Positions 11,039-24,200 of a stretch of 64,000 bases of DNA are shown here, in pieces; position 1 is the first letter of the stretch, and each line of letters starts with the position of its first letter. Made by a program: the position numbers and the translations under genes. Below the pieces are notes generated by a model. The model ran no database searches. It was not told the DNA's origin and saw only the letters and a program-made list of their open reading frames with translations. The stretch is taken from NCBI RefSeq assembly GCF_018294505.1, contig NC_057807.1:272099369-272163368 (forward strand), given 5' to 3'. Source of the DNA: Triticum aestivum (taxonomy: Eukaryota > Streptophyta > Magnoliopsida > Poales > Poaceae).

Positions 11039-11089
11039 CGTGCCAGGAAAGCCTGGCGTGCCCTGGTATCTTGAGCCCACCAGGGTATG

Positions 11090-11560
11090 TGAGGGAGTCC
11101 TGGATTAGGGGGTGTCCGGATAGCCGAACTATCATCATCGGCCGGACTCGAAGACTATGAAGATACAATATTGAAGACTTCGTCCCGTGTCCGGATGGGA
11201 CTTTTCTTGGCGTGGAAGGCAAGCTTGGCGATACGGATATGTAGATCTCCTACCATTGTAACCGACTCTGTGTAACCCTAGCCCTCTCCGGTGTCTATAT
11301 AAACTGGATGGCTTTAGTCCGTAGGACGAACAACAATCATACCATAGGTTAGCCTCTAGGGTTTAGCCTCCTTGATCTCGTGGTAGATCTACTCTTGTAA
11401 CACACATCATCAATATTAATCAAGCAGGACATAGGGTTTTACCTCCATCAAGAGGGCCCGAACCTGGGTAAAACATCGTGTCCCTTGTCTCCTGTTACCA
11501 TCCGCCTAGACGCACAGTTCGGGACCTCCTACCCGAGATCCGCCGGTTTTGACACCAACA
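11090..11560 (+). repeat. 5' LTR of E1
   Basis: TG...CA ends, TATATAAA at 11296-11303, followed by TTGGTGCTTTCATT, the PBS position in this family. Confidence 0.93.
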
Positions 11561-11607
11561 TTGGTGCTTTCATTAAGAGTTCCATTGTGTCGTCACCGAT
11601 AGGCTCG

Positions 11608-14440
11608 ATGGCTTCTTCGATCATCAACAATGACGCAGTCCAGGGTGAGACCTTCCTCCCCGGACAAATCTGCGTATTCGGCGGCTTTGCACTGCGCGCC
11701 AATTCGTTTGGCCATCTGGAGCAGATCGAAAGCTACGCCCGTGGCCGTCAGGTCAGATTTGGAAGTTTGAACTTCAAGGCTGACATCTGCGGGGACTTGA
11801 TCTTCGATGGATTCGAGCCACAGCCGAGCACGCCGCACTGTCACGACGGGCATGATTTAGCTCTGCAGCCAGACAGTAACCTGGAGGCCGCACTCGAGTC
11901 CGCTCCAATCTTCAATTCGGAGCCGGCTGCGCAGATTGAGGACGGATGGCTAGACACCACCTCGGGGGCTGCAACCTCTACGGTGATAGAGCCGAACACT
12001 GACCTTGTCCCTTATGAAGCTCGTGACTCCGAGGTGCCGGACCCCTCGCCGGACTCCGAACCTCCCGCGCCCCCTCCAATCAAATCCGATTGGGCGCCGA
12101 TCATGGAGTTCACCGCTGCGGACATCTTTCAACACTCACCTTTCGGCGACGTCTTGAGTTCGCTAAAGTGTCTCTCGTTATCAGGAGATCCCTGGCCGGA
12201 CTGCGGTCAGGACGGTTGGGATGCGGACGACGAAGAAATTCACGCCCCACCCACCACCCACTTAGTAGCCACTGTCGACGATCTAACCGACATGCTAGAC
12301 TTCGACTCCGAAGACATCGACAATATGGACGACGATGCCGGAGACGACCAAGAACCAGCGCCTATCGGGCACTGGAAAGCCACCCCAACTCACGACGTAT
12401 ACATGGTGGATACACCAAAAGGAAGCGATAATGAGGAACAACGGGACGTGGCGAAGGACAACTCCCCCAACAAACAACCAAAACGGCGACGCAAGCACCG
12501 CCCAAAGTCCCGCCTCGATAAAAACGGCACCCATATGGACCCGGCCCTAGAGCAGGGCGAAGTAGTGGACGGCGAACATGCCACCAAGCAACCATCCGAA
12601 CATGATGAATTGGACAAGCAACCCATCCCCGGCGAAAACAAGAGCCTAGACGATCTCACGCCGAACACATCCCCAGAGCATAAGAACCTTCATAAAAGGC
12701 TCGTCGCCACTGCAAGAAGTTTGAAGAAGCAAAAGCGGAAGCTCAAAACAGCGGAGGACGCACTCAGAATGAGATGGAGCAAAGTACTCAATACCGCAGA
12801 TAAATATGGCGCTAAGGCAAAGAGCTACCCGAAGTGCAAGCTGTTGCCCGAATTTGACGAGGAGGCCTTAGAGCCCCCGCAGTCAAAGAAGAAAGAGGCC
12901 GCCTGGCCGGATAGACGACCAGATGACAGGCTAAGAGCAGCAAGGGGCGCCGCACACAAGCCGGCACACGATCAGCAGAAAGATCCTCAGAAAAAGGATG
13001 ACCCGGTCAGGTCTATCTATGGGCCAAAAAAGAAGACTCCAGGAAGCAACACAACCCGCCGAGCGTTTGAAGACAACGGCACACCCAAATACAGGGGCAC
13101 GCACACCACTATGTTTCACCGATGAAGTACTGGATCATGAATTTCCAGCGGGATTCAAACCCATAAACATAGAGGCATATGACGGAACAACAGACCCCGG
13201 AGTCTGGATTGAGGATTATATCCTACACATACATATGGCCAGAGGAGACGATATCCATGCCATAAAATACCTAAACCCTCAAGCTCAAAGGGCCAGCTCG
13301 GCATTGGCTCAAAAGCCTCCCAGAAAATACCATTGGAAGTTGGGAAGAGCTCGAGGATGCGTTTCGAGCAAATTTTCAGGGGACTTATGTCCGCCCTCCA
13401 GATGCAGACGATTTAAGTCACATAACTCAACAGCCCGGAGAGTCAGCACGCAAATTCTGGAACAGGTTCCTCACCAAAAAGAACCAAATAGTTGACTGTC
13501 CGGGCGCCAAAGCCTTAGCAGCCTTTAAGCACAACGTCCGAGACGAATGGCTCGCCAGACACCTCGGCCAGGAAAAACCAAGAACAATGGCCGCACTAGC
13601 AAGCCTCATGACCCGCTTTTGCGTGGGGGAAGACAGCTGGCTGGCTAGATGCAGCACCAGCGACCTGAGTACATCCGAAGTCAGGGATGGAAACGGGAAA
13701 TCACGACGCAGAAAAGATCAGTGCCGGAATAAGAAAAATGGCCCAAATAGCACGGCGGTCAATGGCAGATTCAAAAGCTCTCGGCTGAATAATAAAACAC
13801 TGCCCCTCAAGGATAACAGCGACGAGCTATCCAACCTAAACAAAATTCTGGATAGGCTATGTCAGATACATAGTACCTCCGGGAAGCCTGCAAACCATAC
13901 CCACAGAGATTGTTGGGTCTTCAAGCAGTCTGGCCGACTTAACGCCGAATGCAAGGGGCTCGACACACCAAGCGAAGACAATGACGAACCCCACAAGCAG
14001 CACTTCGGAAAACAGAAGACTTTCCCACTAGAAGTCAAAACAGTGAACTCACTTCATGTGATAACACGAAAACACAGGGCGACACCTGCCATACCAGGAC
14101 ACCGTCCGCAGAATGGGGATAGACCCTACCAAAATTCGCCGTAGCAGCACTTCCTTCAAAGGAGTGACGCCAGGCCTTTAAGCCAATTGTACAGGCTCTG
14201 TACCACTAGAGGTTGTGTTCGGTTCATCCGACAACCTCCGTCGCGAAAGGCTCACTCTCCATATCGCCCCATTTAACAGTGGCCCTCAAGCACTACTGGG
14301 ACGCGAAGCTTTCGCCCGCTTTAACGCAATACCACATTACGCGTCTCTTACGCTTAAAATGCCCGGTCCACGCGGCATAATCTCATTAAAGAGCAACTCC
14401 GAGTGTTCCTCGACCACGGAGAACGCGAGGCTGCCTTGAC
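11608..14440 (+). pseudogene. E1 gag and protease-like region, multiply broken
   Basis: The start ATG at 11608 gives MASSIINNDAVQGE. An acidic, low-complexity N-terminal region of about 500 residues stays open to a stop at 13125. The frame then shifts to a Retrotrans_gag domain (GFKPINIEAYDGTTDPGVW, about 13150), shifts again near 13300, and resumes with the gag C-terminus (MAALASLMTRFC) and a RDCWVFKQSG segment near 13910. A shortened aspartic-protease-like region follows (QALLGREAFARFNAIPHY, 14287-14340), with the catalytic DGGSS part deleted. At least three frameshifts and a deletion make it non-functional. No RT or integrase follows. Confidence 0.85.
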
Positions 14441-15606
14441 AGCCACACACTAATCCGACCTTGCAGGTCAAAGCCCCTAAAAACAGGTCATTCAGACCTC
14501 GGACACGGTTAGGCGAGTCCGGCGTAAATAAACAAGGGGCTTCCCAGCCGCACACCCCTTTACAAAGGGCCATGCGTATAAACAATGAGAGCCAATAAAG
14601 CTCAACTTTATTCATCTTCCAAATTCTACTTTATTTTAAATACATCTTTTGCACGATATTTCTTCCAAACTAAGTCCTTCTCTTTTATAGATGAAGCACG
14701 TGCTACACCCGTCCAGGATACAGCACAACGGAGACACAGGCGCAGACGTGCAGCAGGGACCCGTTGCAAGGATTCTTTTCAGATTAAGACCCTGCGTAAA
14801 CCTTTCTTACTGTCTCTTGTTGATACACATCCCCCGGTTTCGTACCATAACCGAGGAGGAGGCTGGCGTTTTGGCATCGGCCGCGTCAGAAGTTCCCGCC
14901 TGTACCTGGACACTAGGGGCTTAGGGCATTGTTCTGCCCGGTATCATAAAGACCGAACACCTCAGGGAGTGTTCGGCGTCTCAAGTTAGGCCTTATATGC
15001 ATCAGCTCTGAATCATGTCTTTGGTCAAATGTTGGGTTTGCCCGGCTCCTGTGTTTTGCTGCCTTACGTTCCGCTCCATCGGCTAACGCGACACCAGGAG
15101 AACTACTGCGATTGTGCCCCGGTTCGGCCGGGCGAGCACCTCAGTAGAGAAAGTCGAAAACTGACTGTCATGATATAGCGAGAGACTGGTCAACCACTCG
15201 ATCGACCACTGGATTGTTTAGAATTCCTCCACTTTGACGAAGGACCGCTTCCTGGTCAGGCACATACGTACCCCGAGTTCAGCGAAGCGCGGTGCCTCTA
15301 GGGACTATATAGTAGCCCCACCTTCGAGCTCCTATGGCTAAGTGAAAGTGATAAAGCATTATAGTCCGGTTGCCTAGTTTGCTACGCTATCACCTCCTTC
15401 AAAGGACCAAGATGTTGGATTAAGTGTGAAAAAGCACTTTTCTTTTTGCAAACACCCCCGCACCATGTGCGTGGGGGCTGAAGCCAAAGACTGCCATCTT
15501 TCAGGTTATACATACATATACGGCCGCACAGGAGATAGTTCAATACTTGAACACACAAGTATAAAAAGCTATTGCATTATAAACATGATCTCACAAATCA
15601 TACACG
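14441..15606 (+). other. Non-coding middle of E1
   Basis: Sequence between the protease remnant and the 3' end of the antisense gene. It is similar to 24830-25650 of E2 (for example GAATCATGTCTTTGGTCAA). It probably holds the converging ends of the two transcripts. I see no gene. Confidence 0.6.
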
Positions 15607-18484
15607 TCATTTGAACATGACATCTTTCGAGCACTGCGACTCTACTAAACGATCGCCCTGCAGGACTTCCTCAAAATAATGCTTGGCTGGTAATCGGCCT
15701 CTGTCCGAACCCCGGGATGCAACAGCGGTGGCATCCATCTCCACCCAGTATGTCTTAACACGGGCGAGAGCCATCCGTGCACCTTCTATGCATGCCGACC
15801 GCTTCATCGCCCCGATATGCGGCACCGCCCCAAGGAATTGCTGCAACAAGCCAAAATAACTCTTCAGCTTGGGCCTTTCTGGCCACAGATGAGCGACCAC
15901 ATCCATCATGGCAAGTCCGGACAATCTATTCAGCTCAGCCCACTCAGCCAGCCGATCAGCCAACGAGAGTGGACGCTCCGGACTATGGAATTGAGACCAG
16001 AAAAGCTCTTCCATTTCATGATCCTTATGGCTTCGGAAGTGCACGACTGCGTCCGCCGCACTCGCTGCCAAATCCAAATAAGGATCCTCCGCACCACGCA
16101 ATTGGCCCAACTGAGCATACTTCGGATCCGTGAACGTCCTATGCAGTAGATAGGGCTTTCCAGCCGCAATGTCTCCGGCCTGACGCAGTTCCTCCTTCAT
16201 AGCCCGCATCGCGCCACGGGCATCCTTGGCTTCGGCGGCGGCCTTCTTCATGTCCTCTTGCTCCGCCCGGCGTTCTCTTTCAAGAACCTCATAATGGTCG
16301 GCAGCATCTTTTAATTTCAAGGCCATTCCGGCCATCTCTTCCCTGCTTCGGCAGTGAGCAGCCTTTTCGGCTTTTAGCTCTTCCGCTGCCTTCGAGGCAG
16401 CCGCATCACTTTTCCTGGCTTGCTCCTTGGCTCGAGCAAGCTCTGCTCGAAGGTCTTCCACAGCAGCGGCACCATCTGCATCAAGCATACAAATTGTAAG
16501 GAACAGGCATCAGCTCCCTTACTAGGCAACCGCGGAGCAACAACCTACCCTGTGACTCAATAAGTCGTTTATTGACCAGCGCGATGTCCGCATCCGCAAC
16601 ATCAAGTTGCCTCTTCAGCTCGGCAACTCCATCAGTCCGGCTGGACACTGAACGTTCCGCCACCTGCATAGGAAAGGCGACATTCTATAACTGAGATTAT
16701 GATCCTCAGCACGCTGTCGCTTTCGACAGCATACCAAGTCTCAGGGGCTACTATCTATACTGGGTGCACTCCATGTGCAAAACTGTCAAAAGGTATGTCA
16801 TTTTTTGCGTACCTCAAACCCCGTCAGCAAACTTCCGACGGCTTCATACAACCCGCTCTCGACGTATGAGATCCTTTCAATCACCGTCCTCATTAATGTG
16901 CGGTGATCTTCTGAGATAGACGCCCTCTTGAGAAAATCCGGCAGCTCCACCGGCCGTACTCCAATGGATGCCGAACTCCCCGACCCCGCCGGACTCGGGG
17001 AGACCCTCTTGACGACACCTCAGGGTCGTCCGCCCCGCCCGACGGGGCGGCAGATGGAGGCATTTCGCTCTCCATCATCTTCGGACGAAGGTCCCCCGAA
17101 GATGAGCTCTGCTGAGATGGGCTGAGATCCGAACTACAAGGTGAAAACTTCGGTTACCCTTAAAAATAAAGCAGGGGTGTCCCCTATTACAAAATCCCCC
17201 CTTTTACTTACGGCTCGCTGGAGGGCTGATTCCTATGAGGAGACAGTGCGGCCGGGGCTCTTCCCGGCACAGGACCTTCCGGTGCAAATTTCTTTCCCCG
17301 CTTTGAGGCCTTGGCCGCCGGGTCTTCGGAAGCGGTCCTCTTCTCCCCTTGGAGGGAGGGACTCTCGATCCCCCCCTTACTGAAAGCCTCCTTGGCAGAG
17401 GTGGTAGTTTCCCTGTGCCCCCCTTCGCCCTCCTCCGAAGGTGCTACCTCCAATAGTTTGATTAACACGGGATCCGGCGTGGTCTCAGGGAGGGGGGCCG
17501 GACACCGTATCAGTTTTGCTTGCGCTATCCACTCCTGTCCAAGTGATAGCTGGTTAAAAGGCAAACCATGATAAATAAATGGACGATGTGTCCGGACACA
17601 GGGCTACTTACTTGGGTATCCGGGCGATTGCAGCTTAGGCCAGCATCCTCGGTCAAGTCCGGACGGATCTCTTGCGATCCGAAGAACAATTTGTACATCT
17701 CCGCGGGTGTCAAACCCATGAAGTGTTGGAGATCTCGTGGCCCCTCCAGATTAAATTCCCACAGGCGGAGGGGGCGATGTTTGCAGGGCAGTAGGCGCCG
17801 AATCAGCATAACCTGTGCCGCTATGACCAGATTGATCTCCCTTTCTTGGAGGCCTTGAATCCGGTCCTGCAACAGGGGTATGTCTTTGGACGGCCCCCAG
17901 TCAAGCCCCTTGTTGACCCATGACGTCAGCCGTTGTGGAGGGCCCGAGCGAAAGACGGGCGGCGGCCTCTGCCTGCTGCCCCTGGGAGCGGTGATATAGA
18001 ACCACTCCTGTTGCCACAAGCCGAGCTCCTCCTGAAAAGAGCCCTCGGGCCATGGGGCATCGGCCCTCTTGCTTATAACCACCCCGCCGCACTCTACCTG
18101 ATGCCCCTCAATCATCTTCGGCTCCACGTTGAAGGTTTTGAGCCACAAGCCGAAGTGAGGGGTAGTGCGGAGGAAGGCTTCGCAGACGACAATGAATGAT
18201 GAGATGTGGAGGATGGACTCCGGAGCCAAGTCATGGAATTCCAGCCCATAGTAAAACATGATCCCCCTCACGAAGGGATCCATCGGGAAGCCTAAACCCC
18301 GACGGAGGTGAGACACGAACACGACGCTCTCGCCGAGCTCGGGAGTAGGAATAACTTGCCCTCGGGCAGGCAACCTATGCGAAATCTCGTAGGTTAAGTA
18401 CCTGGCGTCTCTCAGCTTTAGCACGTCCTCTTTCGTGACGGACGAGGGCATCCACCGGCCTCGTAGGTCGGAGCCGGACATTGT
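15607..18484 (-). pseudogene. E1 antisense gene: gypsy-type Transposase_28-like plus coiled coil
   Basis: The gene lies on the strand opposite to gag. Exon 1 (18484 to about 17612) encodes a globular domain resembling PF04195 (putative gypsy-type transposon): GFPMDPFVRGIMFYYGLEFHDLAP, then WFYITAPRG. A 77-bp intron (17611-17535, donor GTAAGTAG, acceptor TTGGACAG) leads to exon 2 (17534-17212), Pro/Ser/Lys-rich with a basic KRGKK cluster. Later exons are helical: VELPDFLKRASISEDHRT, an exon ending ALVNKRLIESQ, and a long Ala/Glu/Lys coiled coil that ends CSKDVMFK. One frameshift in the third exon breaks it. E2 carries the same gene. Its function is unknown; a role in controlling the sense element is a guess. 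Confidence 0.7.
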
Positions 18485-19022
18485 CAAAGGTCGAAGGTAC
18501 CCGAATCTGGAGCCCTGGGTGTTGGAACTCGGGGCGAGGGGCGGATTCGATTGAGGATTGAAGAAAAAGAATGGGCCTTGGTCTCATTATAAAGAGGAAG
18601 AATACCAAGAGCCAACCCCGTGACCGTTTGGAACCCGCCTTCGATGGAGGGGGCGTGGCAACGGGCGCGGTTGGGTTACCCACGTCCGTATTTATGATAA
18701 TCCCGGAATAAGGGGAACATGATCTCTGCTTCAACAAGACGTGCCAAGGAAACCGCTTCGCTAAACACGCTGAGGTGGTACGATAAAAACGATTCGAGTG
18801 AAGGCTTGGTAGTGGTATGACGTCACCAAATACGTTAGCAGATTGAACTTGTGTAAATATTACTCTCTCTACGGTGGTACATGGAATTTATTTTGCAGAG
18901 CCGGACACTATCCTGGTGTTCACAATCTTCTATAAATTATTCGGAGGAGGAACCCGCCTTGCAATGCCGAAGACAATATGCGCGCCGGACTCGTCGTCAT
19001 TGAAGCCTGGTTCAGGGGCTAC
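18485..19022. other. Non-coding stretch between antisense gene and 3' LTR of E1
   Basis: It contains the likely antisense promoter (18586-18593) and, near the LTR, sequence shared with E2 and E3. No gene is seen. Confidence 0.55.
18586..18593 (-). promoter_or_regulatory. Candidate TATA box of the E1 antisense gene
   Basis: Minus-strand TTTATAAT lies about 100 bp upstream of the antisense start codon, followed by a pyrimidine-rich leader. E2 has a TATA-like string at the matching place. Confidence 0.4.
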
Positions 19023-19494
19023 TGAGGGAGTCCTGGATTAGGGGGTGTCCGAATAGCCGAACTATCATCATCGGCCGGACTCCAAGACTATGAAGATACA
19101 AGATTGAAGACTTCGTCCCGTGTCCGGATGGGATTTTCCTTGGCGTGGAAGGCAAGCATGGCGATACGGATATGTAGATCTCCTACCATTGTAACCGACT
19201 TTGTGTAACCGTAGCCCTCTCCGGTGTCTATATAAACCGGATGGCTTTAGTCTGTAGGACGAACAACAATCATACCATAGGCTAGCCTCTAGGGTTTAGC
19301 CTCCTTGATCTCGTGGTAGATCTACTCTTGTAACACACATCATCAATATTAATCAAGAAGGACGTAGGGTTTTACCTCCATCAAGAGGGCCCGAACCTGG
19401 GTAAAACGTCGAGTCCCTTGTCCTCCTATTACCATCCGCCTAGACGCACAGTTCAGGACCTCCTACCCGAGATCCGCCTGTTTTGACACCGACA
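19023..19494 (+). repeat. 3' LTR of E1
   Basis: Preceded by PPT-like CAGGGGCTAC; ends GACACCGACA directly before the GTATG duplication. Confidence 0.93.
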
Positions 19495-19499
19495 GTATG

Positions 19500-20722
19500 C
19501 CTAGAAGTTTCTTTATTTCCTAAATTCTTAAATATTCCAAAACTGATAAAAAATATTTTCGCGGATTTTTCCGAGTTTGTTTACTTACCGTATCATGTAC
19601 CTCCTTATTTTCACGATTCTGGGGTGTTCCAGAAGGACTCTTTTATGTGTTCTTCTAGTGTTAAAGTTTGGATAATATTACTTTCAACATTAATGGGTGT
19701 ACATGAGATAAAATGCTTTATTCGTTGCCATTAACAACCTTTGGGTTAGTACCTTCTGCATTATTTATTTTGATGGCTCCAGACCGATAAACCTCCTCGA
19801 TAACATATGGGCCTTCCCATTTTGAGACGAGTTTTCCTACAAAGAATCTAAAACAAGAGTTGTACAAAAGAACATATTATCCAACTTTAAACTCATGCTT
19901 TTGGATTCTTTTGTCATGCCATCTTTTAACTTTTTCTTTGAATAATTTTGCATTTTCATAAGCTTGGGTTCTCCATTCATCTAATGAGCTAATATCAAAT
20001 AACCTCTTTTCACCAGCAAGTTTGAAATCATAGTTGAGCTCTTTGACCGCCCAATATGCTTTATGTTCTAACTCAAGAGGCAAATGACAAGCTTTTCCAT
20101 AAACCATTTTGTAAGGAGACATACCCATTGGATTTTTATATGCTGTTCTATAAGCCCAAAGTGCATCATCTATGTTCCTAGACCAATTCTTCCTGGACCT
20201 ATTGACAGTATTTTGCAAAATTAATTTTATTTTTCTATTGCTAACTTCAACTTGGCCACTAGACTGAGGATGATACGGTGATGCAATTCTATGGTTAACA
20301 TCATACTTGGCAAGCATTTTACAGAAAGCACCATGAATAAAGTGTGAACCACCATTAGTAATTGAATATCTAGGGACTCCAAACCTTGGGAAAAATAACT
20401 TCCTTAAGCATTTTAATAGAGGTGTTGTGATCAGTACTACTGGTTGGAATAGCTTCTACCATTTAGTAACATAATCAACAACAACCAAAATATGTGTATA
20501 CCCATTAAAGGAAGAAAGAGGTCCCATATTGTCAAATCCCCAAACATCGAATGGTTCAACAGCAAGTGAATAATTCATAGGCATTTCTTGATGCTTACCG
20601 ATATTACCTATTTTTTGACATTCACCACAAGATGAGACGAACTTACGGGCATCCTTGAAGAGAGTAGGCTAATAAAATCCAGATTGAAATACCTTGTGAG
20701 CAGTTGTATCTCCAGCATGATG
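19500..20722 (-). pseudogene. Integrase part of element B pol
   Basis: On the minus strand it begins within the zinc-binding region: HHAGDTTAHK, then CGECQKIG, giving the H-H-C-C pattern. The core domain follows, with D in PFDVWGFDNMGP, an expected second acidic residue read as N in ITNGGSHF, and E in GQVEVSNRK. An open segment (20317-19877) covers the core's end and C-terminal part ([25 protein letters not shown]). In-frame stops and the D-to-N change show it is dead. The N-terminal edge is split by E2 at 20727 and continues at 29848. The far end is split by E1. Confidence 0.88.
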
Positions 20723-20727
20723 CCCTC

Positions 20728-21198
20728 TGAGGGAGTCCTGGATTAGGGGGTGTCCGGATGGCCGGACTATGACCTTTGGCCGGACTCCCGGACTATGAAG
20801 ATACAAGATTGAAGACTCCGTCCCGTGTCCGGATGGGACTTTCCTTGGCGTGGAAGGCAAGCTTGGCGATACGATATGAAGATCTCCTCCCATTGTAACC
20901 GACTCTGTGTAACCCTAGCCCTCTTCGGTGTCTATATAAACCGGAGAGTTTTAGTCCGTAGGACGAACAACAATCATACCATAGGCTAGCTTCTAGGGTT
21001 TAGCCTCTCTGATCTCGTGGTAGATCTACTCTTGTACTACCCACATCATCAATATTAATCAAGCAGGAGTAGGGTTTTACCTCCATCGAGAGGGCCCGAA
21101 CCTGGGTAAAAAATCGTGTCCCTTGTCTCCTGTTACCATCCGCCTAGACACACAGTTCGGGACCCCCTACCCGAGATCGGCCGGTTTTGACACCGACA
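20728..21198 (+). repeat. 5' LTR of E2
   Basis: 471 bp, TG...CA, with CTATATAAACC near 20932; subtype with GACCTTTGGCCGG shared with E3 and unlike E1. Confidence 0.93.
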
Positions 21199-21245
21199 TT
21201 GGTGCTTTCATTGAGAGTTCCTCTGTGTCGTCACCTTTAGGCCCG

Positions 21246-24200
21246 ATGGATTCTTCGATCATCAACCACGACGCGGTCCATGGTGAGACTTTTCTCCCCG
21301 CATAGATCTTCGTATTCGGCGGCTTCGCACTGCGGGCCAACTCGTTTGGCCATCTGGAGCAGATCGAAAGCTACGCCCCTGGCCATCAGGTCAGGTTTGG
21401 AAGCTTAAACTACACGGCTGATATCCGCGGGGACTTGATCTTCGATGGATTCGAGCCACGGCTGAGCGTGCCGCTCTGTCCCGATGGGCATGATCTAACT
21501 CTGCCGCCGGACAGCGCCCATAGTGCCGCTCAGGTGCCCGCTCCGATCATTAGCTCGGAGCCGACTGCGCTAGTCGGGGATGGACGGTTGGACGCCACCC
21601 CGGGAGCCACAATCTCTATGGCGATAGAGCCGAGTACCAGCCTAGTCCTTTGCAGGGCCCGTGACTCCAAGGTGCCGGACTCCGCTCCGGACTCTGTATA
21701 TTCCGCACCCTTCTGATCGAACCCGATTGGGCTCCGGTCATGGATTTTACCGCCACGGACGTCTTTCGGCACTCGCCCTTTGGAGAAATCCTGAATTCAC
21801 TAAAATCTCTCTCTTTGTCAGGAGAGCCCTGGCCAAATTACGGTCAGCATGGTTGGGATACGGACGATGAAGAAATTAGAGGCCCACCCACCACCCACTT
21901 CGTAGCCATTGTCGACGATTTAACCGACATGCTCGACTTCAACTCCGAAGACATCGACGGTATGGACGCTGATGAAGGAGATGACCAAGAACCAGCACCT
22001 ATAGGGAACTGGAAAGCCACCTCATCATATTACATATACATGGTGGACACCCCCAAAGCAGGGGATGGCGAGGAAAAAATGGAGGATGACCCCTCCAAGA
22101 AGCAACCTAAGCGCCGACGTCAGCGGCGCCGCTCTAAGTCCCGCCAAAGCAAAAACGGCGATTCCAGCACCGGAGATAACAACACGCCGGACAGTGCCAA
22201 AGACAACCCCCTCCAGCAGGATTCAGTGCAGGAGGACGAAGGAGCCAGCCCTCATGAGAGAGCGGCCGACAGAGAGGTTGAGGACGACAACTATATGCCT
22301 CCCTCCGAAGACGAGGCAAGCCTCGACGACGATGAATTCGTCATGCCAGAGGATCCCGTCGAACAAGAGCGTTTCAAACACATGCTTATGGCCACGGCAA
22401 GTAGCCTCAAGAAAAAACAGCAGCAACTTAGAGCTGAGCAAGACTTGCTAGCCGACAGATGGACCGAAGTCCTGGCGGCCGAAGAGTATAAACTCGAACG
22501 CCCCTCCAAGAGCTACCCAAAGCGCAGGCTGCTACCCCAACTTGAGGAAGTAACTAAACCTACATCACCAGCGTACGATGCGCCCGATCGGCCACCCCGT
22601 GGCCGCGATAGAGAGGCCTTCAGGCCCTCGACCCAAGCCACACCCCGGCACCGCTCAAAACATACCAGAGTACGGGGAGACGCAACAGACCTTCAAGACA
22701 TATTGGAGAATAAGGCAAGGCAAACAAGATCGATCTATGGATCGCATGGACGCCCCGCTTCACGTGACGCTAGCCATCACGCCGGGCATGATAAGTACGG
22801 CCAGGCCAAATACAACAGACCAAGCTCGTTCGAGCTACGTCATGATATAGCCCAGTACAGGGGCGCCGCACACCCAGTATGCTTCAGAGACAAAGTAATG
22901 GATCAATGAAATCCCCGAGGGCTTTAAACCCGTAAACATCGAATCATACGATGGCACAACAGATCCCACAGTATGGATCGAGGATTATCTCCTTCATATC
23001 CACATGGCCTGTGGTGATGATCTACACGCCATCAAATACCTCCCGCTCAAGCTTAAAGGACCAGGTCGACATTGGCTTAACAGCCTGCCAGCAGAGTCAA
23101 TCAGTTGTTGGGAGGACCTGGAATCCGCATTCCTCGACAACTTCCAGGGCACTAATGTGTGACCACCAGACGCCGATGACCTAAGCCACATAATCCAGCA
23201 GCCAAAGGAATCGGCCAGACAATTATGGACACGGTTCCTAACCAAGAAAAATCAAATAGTCGACTGTACGGATGCTGAGGCCCTTGCAGCCTTCAGGCAC
23301 AACATCCGCGACGAATGGTTTGCCCGGCACCTAGGACATGAAAAGCCGAAATCTATGGCAGCCCTCATGACACTCATGACCCGCTTTTGTGCGGGAGAAG
23401 ACAGCTGGCTAGCTCGTAGCAATAACATAACCAAGAGCCTGGCAATTCGGATACCAAGGACAACAACGGCAGGTCACGTCGCAACAAGCATAAGCGCCGC
23501 ATTAACGGCGACAATACTGAAGATACGGCAGTCAATGCCAGATTCAGAGGCTCTAAACCCGGTCAGCGGAAGAAGCCATTCAAAAGTAACCCCCTGGGCC
23601 CATCCAGCTTAGACCGGATACTCGATCGCTCGTGCCAGATACACGGCACCCCCGAACAGCCAGCCAACCACACCAACAGGGATTGTTGGGTGTTCAAGCA
23701 GGCAGACAAGTTAAGTGCCGAAACCAGAGACAAGGGGCTGCATAGCGATGATGAGGAGGAGCCCAAGGATAGAAGGGATTCCCCCCGCAAGTTCGGACGA
23801 TGAACATGATATACACAACCCACGTCCCCAAAAGGGAGCAGAAGCGTGCTCTCAAGGACGTCTATGCGTTGGAGCCAGTCGCCCCAAAGTTCAACCCATG
23901 GTCCTCCTGCTCGATCACTTTTGATCGAAGGGACCATCCCACTAGCATCCGTCACGGCGGATTCGCCGCACTGGTCCTAGACCCAATTATCGATGGATTT
24001 CACCTCACCAGAGTCCTAATGGACGGCGGCAGCAGCCTGAACCTGCTTTATCAGGATACAGTGCGAAAAATGGGCATCGATCCCTCAAGGATTAAACCCA
24101 CAAAGACAACCTTCAAAGGCGTCATACCAGGTGTAGAAGCCAGCTGTACAGGCTTGGTCACACTCGAAGTGGTCTTCGGATCCCCGGATCATTTCCGAAG

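Larger units (their letters stand above)
11090..19494 (+). mobile_element. Gypsy element E1, non-autonomous, with antisense gene
   Basis: The 471/472-bp LTRs (11090-11560, 19023-19494) start TGAGGGAGTCCTGG and end ACCAACA/ACCGACA. The 5-bp target duplication GTATG flanks it (11085-11089, 19495-19499). The plus strand holds gag and protease-like remnants. RT, RNase H and integrase are absent. The minus strand holds an intron-bearing gene. The LTRs differ at roughly 3-4% of positions by eye. It resembles the Fatima group. It interrupts element B between integrase and the env-position ORF. Confidence 0.93.

Noticed and set aside
12090..12668. Several ORFs overlapping E1 gag in other frames
   Set aside because: Shadows of the conserved gag frame.
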